DNA of 30,299 nucleotides, taken from assembly GCA_937884685.1 (NCBI GenBank), contig CAKZYM010000225.1, positions 1 to 30,299 of the forward strand. The letters are read 5' to 3'. Numbering within the stretch: the stretch's first letter is position 1; each line of letters starts with the position of its first letter. This DNA comes from an uncultured Calothrix sp. (GTDB lineage: Bacteria; Cyanobacteriota; Cyanobacteriia; Cyanobacteriales; Nostocaceae). The notes under the pieces were generated by a model, which saw only the letters and a list, made by a program, of their open reading frames with translations, was not told where the DNA came from and searched no databases. Below, one piece after another: positions 1 to 6,641 of this stretch. A program made the position numbers and the translations under genes.

Positions 1-58
1 AACTTGCCCGGTAAAATAAATCTATTGATAAATTAAACAACTTGGCAGTTAAACCGTT

Positions 59-580
59 ATGTTCTCAACAGATGATTTTGCACGCTACACTCAATGGTCT
101 GGTATTGCCACATTAGTATTTGCTTTTATCACAATCTTAGGTTTTGTCTTTAAGTGGGGTATCCGGTTCCGATTAGCTGGTGCTACTGGATTTATGTTGG
201 TATTAACGGGGGGTTTATTTCCTCTCTCTCTCACCCCTCTGACCCGCGCGGTTATCCCTGGTGCAGTTCGCTATAAGTTGGTTTACGACAATGGCTCATC
301 TCAAGCTGTAATTGCAACACCACCACAAATTACCTCTTCAGAATTAGATGCAACTTTACGTCAAGCTGCTAGTGATTTATTTTCCTACGGTAGATTAGGT
401 ACACCCCAAGATAATCAATTAAAGATTCGCGCTCGCAGCATAGTACATCCCGAACCTGGACTTTCTCTACCACTGTATTTAGGAGAAGTTAAGCGCTCCC
501 TTTCAGATCGCGATGACAACGCAATGCAAATTGATATTTATCAAGATAATTTAGCTAAGCTGACTACTTATCAGAGTTAG
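59..580 (+). CDS. ycf51: Ycf51-family membrane protein (DUF2518)
   Basis: A 173-residue protein that I recognise as the Ycf51 family, found in cyanobacteria and some plastids; its function is unknown. Two hydrophobic segments lie at about residues 14-34 and 39-60, so the N-terminus is membrane-anchored, and a soluble region follows. The start of the second half (GAVRYKLVYDNG) and the ASDLFSYGRLG segment are typical of the family. The start is the ATG at 59; no clear ribosome site precedes it. The last codons and the TAG stop fall in a degenerate tandem repeat built on GAGTTA. The gene converges on the small peptidoglycan-binding gene at 673-1026. The family call is firm; no function is inferred. 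Confidence 0.9.
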   Translation: MFSTDDFARYTQWSGIATLVFAFITILGFVFKWGIRFRLAGATGFMLVLTGGLFPLSLTPLTRAVIPGAVRYKLVYDNGSSQAVIATPPQITSSELDATLRQAASDLFSYGRLGTPQDNQLKIRARSIVHPEPGLSLPLYLGEVKRSLSDRDDNAMQIDIYQDNLAKLTTYQS

Positions 581-680
581 GAGTTATGAGTTAGAAGTTA
601 TGAGTTATGAGTTATGAATTATAGAAAATTGAAAATTCAAAGTTCTAACCTTTGACCTTTGACCTCCAACCTCTAACGAG
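574..680. repeat. Two short tandem degenerate repeats between convergent genes
   Basis: A GAGTTA(G/T)GA-type array runs from about 574 to 621. A second array, of CTTTGAC/CTCCAAC-type heptamers, runs from about 645 to 676. The first contains the stop codon of the Ycf51 gene. The second contains the stop codon (TAG, minus strand, 673-675) of the peptidoglycan-binding gene. Such arrays are common between genes in filamentous cyanobacteria. Confidence 0.8.
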
Positions 681-1026
681 GAATTTGGTTTAAAGCTTCC
701 CAAGTCTCATCATTAATGATTCCAGTTATTGCGACTTTGCTTCGACGCTGAAAACTTTGGACTGCTGCTTCCATAACCCAACCAAAATCACCGTCTACAT
801 ATCCTACGTAGTCGGAAGTTGTCTTTAGGATACGCTGTGCTTTCATTACCATTTCTCCTTTACTACCTTTGCTTAATTCTGGTAATGCAGTCGGTTCGTT
901 TTGATTATTTTCTTGTTCAATGTCTTCGTTGGCAGCTTGCTCATTCACGAGAAATATATTTTGGTGAAAAATTTTAGCTTCAGCATCTTTTTGTAATTGC
1001 TGAAATTTACCATTTAATGGTTCCAT
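673..1026 (-). CDS. Small peptidoglycan-binding domain (PG_binding_1) protein
   Basis: A 117-residue protein. Residues 52-114 form a peptidoglycan-binding-1 fold: LSKGSKGEMVMKAQRIL opens it, a YVDGDFGWVMEAAVQSFQRR segment is in the middle, and GIINDETWEAL closes it. The N-terminal half is acidic and Asn/Gln-rich with no signal peptide or membrane segment visible, so how it would reach the wall is unclear. A GGGG stretch about seven bases before the ATG can serve as ribosome site. No catalytic domain is attached. The family usually anchors a partner to the wall, but here the domain stands alone. The domain call is strong; the role is unknown. Confidence 0.85.
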   Translation of the reverse strand: MEPLNGKFQQLQKDAEAKIFHQNIFLVNEQAANEDIEQENNQNEPTALPELSKGSKGEMVMKAQRILKTTSDYVGYVDGDFGWVMEAAVQSFQRRSKVAITGIINDETWEALNQIPR

Positions 1027-1390
1027 TTGTTTCCCCTAATTATTCAAGGAGGTCTATTTGATTAGTCTTATACATTTATCGTGATAACTCAGCGAAATTA
1101 TGAAATTGTTTCAAATCTTTTGCGCTAAGTACATCATGTAGCTGCTATCACTTGTGAATTTACTATCTCTATGTTAATTGATGAATGCTGCTTTTTGGAC
1201 TTTCTAAGTAATTATTCGTCAACAATAATACTTAAGATAGACATCATACCGTATAAAATGTAGTGTGTATAACATAAATATGTAAATATATGTAAAATTT
1301 AGTTTCATAAATAACGATACAATTATTGTCTACCGGCTATTTGTTGGCAAAATTTTTCAGCCGAAATGTTAATTTATTTATATAAGTTAT
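1027..1390. other. Intergenic region between divergent genes
   Basis: 364 bases with no convincing gene. It must carry the promoters of the leftward peptidoglycan-binding gene and the rightward dehydrogenase. It is AT-rich, with several TATAAA-like hexamers around 1250-1300, but I cannot assign a -35/-10 pair confidently. An AAGGAGGT at 1046-1053 on the plus strand is not followed by a usable start codon. Confidence 0.5.
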
Positions 1391-2599
1391 ATGTTGAATC
1401 AATCAAAAAAAACTTTGTCTGCTAAAACATCCAATTCATTTTTAACTCTCTCAATAGCTCCTGCGAAAGTAATTCGCGGTTCCCAAATCCTTAATCAAGC
1501 AGTTTCATACATTTCTCGTTTGGGAAATCGTCCCTTAATTGTCAGTGGTAATAAGACTTTAGATATTGCTGATAATTATCTGGAATTATTGGAATCTGAG
1601 GGATTAGATTTTGTTAAGTCTTCTTATACTCCTGATTGCAGTGAAAGCAGTTTGGAAATTTTACGTGACAAAGCTCAAGCCCATGAAGCTGATGTGATTA
1701 TCGGTATTGGTGGTGGTAAAGCTCTTGATACGGCGAAATTATTGGCGCATCATTTGGAAATACCAGTGGTCACAATTCCGACTTCGGCTGCTACTTGTGC
1801 TGCTTGGACTGCGCTTTCCAATGTGTATTCTGATGAAGGAGCATTTTTGTACGATGTAGCTTTGGATAGCTGCCCAGATTTACTGATATTAGACTATGAT
1901 TTGATTCAAACTGCACCGCAAAGTACTTTGGTTGCGGGAATCGGCGATGCGATCGCAAAATGGTATGAAGCATCGGTAAGTAGTGGACATTCAGAACAAA
2001 CTTTGATAATTTCAGCAGTTCAACAAGCGCGGATTTTGCGAGATATTTTACTGCAAAAGTCGGTAGCGGCTTTACAATCTCCCGGAAGCGAAGTTTGGCA
2101 AGAAGTTGTGGATGCTACGGTGTTACTTGCTGGAGTAATTGGTGGAATCGGTGGGGCACAATGTCGTACTGTAGCGGCTCATGCAGTACACAATGGCTTA
2201 ACCCATGTTTGCGGAAGCGGTAGCATTCATGGTGAAAAAGTTGCCTATGGTATTTTGGTGCAGTTGCGTTTGGAAGAAATGCTCCAAGGAAATCAATTGG
2301 CTGCTACTGCTAGACAACAATTACTCAAATTCTATACAGAAATCGGATTACCCCAAAAGCTGGATGATTTGGGTTTAGGTAATATAACTCTTAAACAATT
2401 GCAAAAAGCAGCAGAATTTGCTTTACAACCCAATTCAGATATTCATAGGCTACCGTTTAAAGTTGCTCTGGAACAGTTAATGGCAGCGATGGTTTCTACC
2501 ACAGCACCAGTAGAAGCAAGTGGAATTTCAAACAGTTTAAATTCCCCAAGCAATCAAACTAAAAAATTCTCTGGTTCCAAAAGCCAGAGAAAAGCCTAA
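1391..2599 (+). CDS. Iron-containing alcohol dehydrogenase family, glycerol-dehydrogenase-like
   Basis: A 402-residue NAD(P)-dependent metal dehydrogenase of the GldA/iron-ADH fold. The nucleotide-binding segment IIGIGGGKALDTAK is at residues 103-116, followed by PVVTIPTSAATCAAWT. The three metal ligands expected from glycerol dehydrogenase are present: Asp186 (GIGDAIAKW), His267 (HNGLT) and His280 (IHGEKVAYG). Glycerol oxidation to dihydroxyacetone is the family's typical reaction, but several paralogous substrates exist, so the substrate is not fixed. The C-terminal 30 residues are Ser/Asn/Lys-rich and look dispensable. They are encoded over a hairpin (stem CTCTGG, 2567-2591). The ATG at 1391 has no clear ribosome site. 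The AlaC-like aminotransferase follows on the same strand 110 bases later, with a strong hairpin between them. Confidence 0.87.
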   Translation: MLNQSKKTLSAKTSNSFLTLSIAPAKVIRGSQILNQAVSYISRLGNRPLIVSGNKTLDIADNYLELLESEGLDFVKSSYTPDCSESSLEILRDKAQAHEADVIIGIGGGKALDTAKLLAHHLEIPVVTIPTSAATCAAWTALSNVYSDEGAFLYDVALDSCPDLLILDYDLIQTAPQSTLVAGIGDAIAKWYEASVSSGHSEQTLIISAVQQARILRDILLQKSVAALQSPGSEVWQEVVDATVLLAGVIGGIGGAQCRTVAAHAVHNGLTHVCGSGSIHGEKVAYGILVQLRLEEMLQGNQLAATARQQLLKFYTEIGLPQKLDDLGLGNITLKQLQKAAEFALQPNSDIHRLPFKVALEQLMAAMVSTTAPVEASGISNSLNSPSNQTKKFSGSKSQRKA

Positions 2600-2617
2600 A
2601 AGAATAATATTTTTAGC

Positions 2618-2653
2618 AGAACAGTTAAGTAAATTGATTTACGTAACTGTTCT
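2618..2653 (+). terminator. Strong hairpin between dehydrogenase and aminotransferase genes
   Basis: AGAACAGTTA pairs with TAACTGTTCT (10 bp). After one mismatch, GTAAA pairs with TTTAC around a TTGA loop. No U-run follows, so this is not a canonical intrinsic terminator. It could be a processing or stability hairpin, or a dyad operator for the downstream gene, whose ATG is 57 bases away. Confidence 0.45.
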
Positions 2654-2709
2654 ATTGCCTGGTGTACTGATTTCTTGGTAATCTAACAGTTCAATCGCAA
2701 AATTTGAAA

Positions 2710-3921
2710 ATGAGTTTAGACTGGATAATCCCAGCCCAAAGAATACAGAAACTACCCGCTTATCCATTTGCTCGATTAGATGAATTGAAGACAAAAGCGC
2801 GGGAGCAAGGTTTAGATTTGATTGATTTGGGTATGGGAAACCCCGATGGTGCAACCCCTGAAGCTGTAGTTAATGCAGCAATACAGGCTTTAAAAAATCC
2901 CGACAATCACGGTTATCCTCCTTTTGAAGGAACAGCTAATTTTCGCAACGCGATTACTAGTTGGTATCATCGTCGTTACGGAGTAAATTTAGACTCCGAT
3001 AGTGAAGCTTTACCGTTATTAGGTTCCAAAGAAGGATTGGGACATCTTGCATTAGCTTACGTTAATCCCGGTGATGTGGTTTTAGTTCCTTCACCGTCTT
3101 ATCCCGTTCATTTTCGAGGTCCGGTAATTGCTGGTGGTGAAATCTACAGTTTGATTCTGCAACCAGAAAATAATTGGTTAATTGATTTAACAAAAATACC
3201 CGATAAAGTAGCAGAACGGGCAAAAATACTTTATTTCAACTATCCTAATAATCCTACTGCTGCTACTGCACCTCGCGAATTTTTTGAAGAAATAGTTGCT
3301 TTTGCTCGCAAGCATGAAATTCTATTAGTACACGATTTGTGTTATGCGGAATTAGCTTTTGATGGCTATCAACCCACAAGTTTACTAGAAATACCTGGTG
3401 CTAAAGATATTGGTGTGGAGTTCCATACTATGTCTAAAACCTATAATATGGCTGGTTGGAGGGTTGGTTTTGTAGTTGGTAACCGTCGCATAATTCAAGG
3501 TTTACGAACGCTGAAAACAAACCTAGATTATGGTATTTTCTCAGCACTGCAAGCAGCAGCCCAAACTGCTTTAGAATTACCTGATAGCTATTTAGAGCAA
3601 GTTCAACAGCGCTATTCTAACCGTCGCGATTTCCTAGTTGAAGGTTTAAATGATTTGGGTTGGAATCTTTCTAAGACTAAAGCCACAATGTATTTATGGA
3701 TTCCTTCTCCCATGGGTATGAATTCTACCGATTTTGCTTTAAAGTTATTACAGCAAACGGGTGTAGTAGTCACTCCCGGTAACGCTTTCGGCAATGGAGG
3801 GGAAAATTATGTACGTATTAGCTTGATTGCTGATACTAACCGCCTTAATGAAGCTTTGCATAGATTTAAGCAAGCTGGTATTCGCTATCACTCCGAGCCT
3901 GCTATTTTTAGTTCAAAATAA
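2710..3921 (+). CDS. AlaC-like PLP aminotransferase (class I/II)
   Basis: A PLP-dependent aminotransferase of about 403 residues. It has the fold-type I landmarks: LGMGNPDG near residue 42-49, substrate loop YPNNPT near 178-183, VHDLCYAEL, and the PLP lysine in MSKTYNMAGWRVG near residue 243. The N-terminal LPAYPFARLDELK and MGNPDGATPEAV segments resemble E. coli AlaC (glutamate-pyruvate aminotransferase) more than DapL, but substrate cannot be settled by eye. An in-frame TTG lies two codons earlier (2704). The ATG at 2710 is preferred, although neither has a good ribosome site. arsR begins only 43 bases after the stop, so the two could be cotranscribed. That link may be accidental, since an amino-acid role fits this enzyme and no arsenic role is known to me. 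Confidence 0.88.
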   Translation: MSLDWIIPAQRIQKLPAYPFARLDELKTKAREQGLDLIDLGMGNPDGATPEAVVNAAIQALKNPDNHGYPPFEGTANFRNAITSWYHRRYGVNLDSDSEALPLLGSKEGLGHLALAYVNPGDVVLVPSPSYPVHFRGPVIAGGEIYSLILQPENNWLIDLTKIPDKVAERAKILYFNYPNNPTAATAPREFFEEIVAFARKHEILLVHDLCYAELAFDGYQPTSLLEIPGAKDIGVEFHTMSKTYNMAGWRVGFVVGNRRIIQGLRTLKTNLDYGIFSALQAAAQTALELPDSYLEQVQQRYSNRRDFLVEGLNDLGWNLSKTKATMYLWIPSPMGMNSTDFALKLLQQTGVVVTPGNAFGNGGENYVRISLIADTNRLNEALHRFKQAGIRYHSEPAIFSSK

Positions 3922-3950
3922 ATACAGTCAATATATGTAGTTGATTTTTA

Positions 3951-3966
3951 TTCAATATAAATTGAT
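3951..3966 (+). promoter_or_regulatory. Candidate ArsR operator overlapping the arsR start
   Basis: TTCAA, six bases (TATAAA), then TTGAT. From memory, the ArsR core site of the Synechocystis arsBHC promoter is ATCAA-N6-TTGAT; this site matches at 9 of 10 core positions. Its right half overlaps the arsR ATG at 3965, so ArsR bound here could block its own gene. The TATAAA between the half-sites may be a -10 element, though no matching -35 is clear. Confidence 0.45.
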
Positions 3967-4288
3967 GCAATCTACTCCTGCTACGGTTCCAGATATTATT
4001 ATTTCTGGCTTTCATGCTTTATCAGAACCCTTGAGGGTGAAAGTATTGCAACTACTAAAAAATCGTGAAATCTGTGTTTGCGATTTATGCGATATTTTAG
4101 ATGTTAGTCAATCTAAGTTGTCTTTTCATCTTAAAACCCTTAAAGAAGCTAACTTAGTTTGCGCTCGTCAAGAAGGACGTTGGATTTACTATAGTCTCAA
4201 CCAATATCAGTTTGAATTACTACAGCAGTATCTGGCAGATTTCAGTAAATCTAGTCCAATAGTTCCTGCATCTTGTTGCGAAGATTAA
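3965..4288 (+). CDS. arsR: ArsR-family arsenite-responsive repressor
   Basis: A winged-helix repressor of about 107 residues. The metal-sensing motif CVCDLC gives Cys37, Cys39 and Cys42, the same three-cysteine arrangement as the arsenite sensor of plasmid R773 ArsR, placed at the start of the recognition region. The helix-turn-helix follows (LDVSQSKLSFHLKTLKEANLV), then the wing (RQEGRWIYYSLN). A C-terminal Cys-Cys pair near the last residues could be a second thiol site. An upstream in-frame TTG at 3941 would add eight residues. The ATG at 3965 is chosen because it begins close to the conserved domain and lies on the candidate operator. It heads the aquaporin-arsH-arsC cassette and is expected to release DNA when As(III) or Sb(III) binds. 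Confidence 0.92.
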   Translation: MQSTPATVPDIIISGFHALSEPLRVKVLQLLKNREICVCDLCDILDVSQSKLSFHLKTLKEANLVCARQEGRWIYYSLNQYQFELLQQYLADFSKSSPIVPASCCED

Positions 4289-4460
4289 CCTTCTTAACCC
4301 GAGCAGAGTCTTTATTGTTAGCTTGCAGGAGTTAGAAAAGCAAAAAAGAAAAAATTGATGCTTTCGCTATATTTCAGAATGAAAGTATATGGATTCTATT
4401 TTTTGGCTGCTACTTTCGAGCTTACAGTAAGGTACTGTATATGCCTATTTGCTTAGCTGC

Positions 4461-4496
4461 TTGACATATCAACTTTTTTTGAAATAACCTATTGAT
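4461..4496 (+). promoter_or_regulatory. Candidate promoter and ArsR operator before the aquaglyceroporin gene
   Basis: A perfect TTGACA (-35) sits at 4461-4466. Eighteen bases later TAACCT (4485-4490) could be the -10. Between them lies ATCAA-N6-TTGAA (4468-4483), 9 of 10 to the ArsR core ATCAA-N6-TTGAT as I recall it from Synechocystis. A further TTGAT half-site is at 4492-4496. Repressor bound there would occlude RNA polymerase. The aquaporin ATG is about 48 bases beyond the last half-site. Confidence 0.55.
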
Positions 4497-4543
4497 GTTG
4501 AAGTCTGTTTAAAATTTCAAGTACTGACGCACCACTAAAAGGT

Positions 4544-5257
4544 ATGGATACAAGTGTAAAGCAGCATTCGCGCCTACGGTTATTGAGTGGCATTTGCAGA
4601 AGAGAAGCGTTGGCTGAAGGTATCGGTACCTTTACTTTAGTGTTTGCGGGTACTGGGGCAGTAATGGTAAATGCTATTAGTGACGGTAGCGTAACACATT
4701 TGGGTATCAGCTTTGTTTTTGGTGCAGTTGTTGCAGCAATGATTTATTGTTTGGGACATATTAGCGGGGCACACTTTAATCCAGCAGTGACCTTAGCGTT
4801 TTGGAGTAGTGGATTTTTTCCTAAACGTTTGGTTTTACCCTACATATTAGCCCAATTAATTGGTGCAGTATCGGCTTCAGCTTTACTTCTTATTAGCTTA
4901 GGAAAAGTAGCCAATTTAGGCGCAACTTTGCCGTTAAATGATGATTGGTTGCAATCTTTCGTATTAGAGTTAGTTCTCACTTTCATTTTGATGTTCGTAA
5001 TTTTCGGCTCTGGACTTGACAGACGCGCACCAGTAGGATTCGCTGGAGTTGCAATTGGCTTGACTGTTTTTCTAGAAGCTGCTTTCATGGGACCGATTAC
5101 TGGTGCAAGTATGAATCCAGCCCGTTCCTTTAGCCCAGCTTTGATAGCTGGAATTTGGCAACATCATTGGGTTTATTGGATAGCACCAATTGTCGGAGCG
5201 CAGTTAGCAATGATTGTTTATCGATATCTTTCTTGCGGGTTTCGAGATATGAAGTAA
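4544..5257 (+). CDS. Aquaglyceroporin (MIP family), probable arsenite channel
   Basis: A 237-residue MIP channel with six membrane helices and both pore motifs: NPA at residues 79-81 (SGAHFNPAVTL) and NPA at 191-193 followed by Arg194 (ASMNPARSFSPAL). Counting back from the NPA motifs, the selectivity-filter positions read Phe59, Ala179, Ala188 and Arg194. The histidine typical of water-only channels is therefore replaced by alanine, which predicts a wider, solute-permeable pore. It lies between arsR and arsH, as AqpS does in the Sinorhizobium meliloti ars operon, where the channel releases arsenite made by ArsC. The same role is inferred here. No ArsB or Acr3 pump is present in the window. 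A general glycerol facilitator is the alternative. Confidence 0.88.
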   Translation: MDTSVKQHSRLRLLSGICRREALAEGIGTFTLVFAGTGAVMVNAISDGSVTHLGISFVFGAVVAAMIYCLGHISGAHFNPAVTLAFWSSGFFPKRLVLPYILAQLIGAVSASALLLISLGKVANLGATLPLNDDWLQSFVLELVLTFILMFVIFGSGLDRRAPVGFAGVAIGLTVFLEAAFMGPITGASMNPARSFSPALIAGIWQHHWVYWIAPIVGAQLAMIVYRYLSCGFRDMK

Positions 5258-5324
5258 GTATTATCCAAAAGCATACAATTGCATTGACTTAGCTGCAAAC
5301 AAAGAATAATTGATAATTAAATAA

Positions 5325-5942
5325 ATGACAAATTTTGACCATAAACCAAGAATATTGTTTTTATATGGTTCGCTGCGAGAGCGTTCCTACAGTCGTTTAT
5401 TAGCAGAAGAAGCAGCACGAATTATTGAAGGATTCGGTGCAGAAGTTAAATTTTTCGACCCGCGAGAATTACCGATTCGGGGTAGCGTTCCAGAGACACA
5501 TTTCAAAGTACAAGAATTGCGGGAATTAAGTGAATGGTCTGAAGGTCAAGTTTGGTCATCTCCAGAAATGCACGGTAATATTACCGGGATTTTGAAAAAT
5601 CAGATTGACTGGATTCCTTTAAACATAGGAGCAATTAGACCGACTCAAGGAAGAACTTTAGCAGTAATGCAAGTTAGTGGTGGTTCTCAGTCTTTTAATG
5701 CTGTTAATTCTATGAGGCTTTTGGGACGTTGGATGCGGATGTTTACTATTCCGAATCAATCTTCTGTTGCTAAAGCTTACCAAGAGTTTGATGAAGATGG
5801 AACAATGAAAGACTCTGCTTATCGGGATAGAGTAATTGATGTTATGGAAGAATTGTATAAATTTACCTTGCTCTTACGCGATAAAGTTGATTATCTTACA
5901 GACCGTCATAGCGAGAGGAAGCAAAAGGTTGGTAATGGGTAA
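5325..5942 (+). CDS. arsH: ArsH, NADPH-dependent FMN reductase / organoarsenical oxidase
   Basis: A 205-residue flavodoxin-like flavoprotein. The FMN phosphate loop GSLRERSYSRLL is at residues 15-26, and the ArsH signature SPEMHGNITGILKNQIDW is near residues 78-95. ArsH proteins reduce quinones and azo dyes and, in studied bacteria, oxidise trivalent methylarsenicals to pentavalent forms. It follows the aquaporin gene by 67 bases and precedes arsC by 174 bases on the same strand, so one transcript is likely. The last residues (KVGNG and stop) are encoded by a GGTAAT-type tandem repeat that continues downstream, so the natural C-terminus has probably been altered slightly by repeat growth. The family call is firm. 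Confidence 0.95.
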   Translation: MTNFDHKPRILFLYGSLRERSYSRLLAEEAARIIEGFGAEVKFFDPRELPIRGSVPETHFKVQELRELSEWSEGQVWSSPEMHGNITGILKNQIDWIPLNIGAIRPTQGRTLAVMQVSGGSQSFNAVNSMRLLGRWMRMFTIPNQSSVAKAYQEFDEDGTMKDSAYRDRVIDVMEELYKFTLLLRDKVDYLTDRHSERKQKVGNG

Positions 5943-5957
5943 TAGGTAATAGGTAAT
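5931..5957. repeat. GGTAAT tandem repeat at the arsH stop codon
   Basis: Repeats of GGTAAT(A/G) overlap the last codons and the stop of arsH. A second array of TTAAACC/TTTAACC heptamers lies at about 6024-6050 in the same gap before arsC. Nothing else is evident in this 174-base gap apart from the arsC ribosome site. Confidence 0.75.
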
Positions 5958-6116
5958 ATTTATTTAATATATAGCACCACCTAATTAGGTTAAGAAGTTA
6001 ATTAAGACTAAAACTTATGATTATTAAACCTTAAACTTTAACCTTTAACCTTCTTGTAGCAACATATTTATTTAGTTTTTTTAAATGCAACTTTAATCGT
6101 TACCAGGGGAATAGAA

Positions 6117-6515
6117 ATGAAAAAAGTAATGTTTGTTTGTAAAAAAAATTCTCGTCGTTCTCAAATGGCTGAAGCATTCGCTCGTAAATTTGGGGAAGGT
6201 AAAATTAGTGTTACCAGTTCGGGTTTAGAAGCGAGTTTTGTAGACCCCAAAACTGTTGAAATTATGTCCGAAATTGGCATGGATATTAGCAATCAGGAAT
6301 CTAAAGCTTTGAGCGAATTCAATCCTGAAGATTACGATGCTGTTATTTCCTTGTGCGGTTGCGGTGTAAATTTACCTCCAGAATGGGTGACAAGAGAAGT
6401 ATTTGAAGATTGGCAATTAGAAGACCCAGAAGGTGGAGAAATAGATACATATCGACGCATTCGCGAACAAGTAAAAGAAAGAGTGATGAAATTGATTGAT
6501 GATTTAAGTTCGTAA
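6117..6515 (+). CDS. arsC: Arsenate reductase, low-molecular-weight phosphatase type
   Basis: A 132-residue ArsC of the LMW-phosphatase fold. The nucleophile Cys8 begins the P-loop C-x5-R-S (residues 8-15), and Cys80 and Cys82 lie in SLCGCGVNLPPEW. This matches the Synechocystis ArsC, where, as I recall, Cys8, Cys80 and Cys82 are the catalytic trio and electrons come from glutathione/glutaredoxin. The position of the non-essential loop cysteine of many relatives is Arg13 here. It reduces As(V) to As(III), which the channel encoded upstream could then release. AGGGGA 7 bases before the ATG is a good ribosome site, unusual among the neighbours, and suggests it is translated independently of arsH. 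Confidence 0.94.
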   Translation: MKKVMFVCKKNSRRSQMAEAFARKFGEGKISVTSSGLEASFVDPKTVEIMSEIGMDISNQESKALSEFNPEDYDAVISLCGCGVNLPPEWVTREVFEDWQLEDPEGGEIDTYRRIREQVKERVMKLIDDLSS

Positions 6516-6640
6516 AAAGTTAGGAATTAGAGTTAGGAGTGAGGAGTGAGTAGTTGGGAATTGCTAAAGATTATAAATTATAAGTTAATAATTTATCTTT
6601 GTCTCCTTATCTCCCCATCTCCCTCTCTCCCTATCTCTTT
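6516..6640. repeat. Tandem repeats between convergent arsC and exchanger gene
   Basis: Degenerate GTTAGGA/GTGAGGA units occupy about 6517-6560. A pyrimidine-rich array based on TCTCCCTA/TCTCCCCA occupies about 6600-6640, directly beside the exchanger's stop codon. No hairpin with a U-run was found, so the terminators of the two convergent genes are not identified. Confidence 0.7.
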
Positions 6641-6641
6641 C

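Noticed and set aside
1046..1053. Perfect Shine-Dalgarno AAGGAGGT on the plus strand suggesting a missed gene
   Set aside because: The only nearby start is a TTG opening an 8-codon frame. No longer coding frame follows before 1391.
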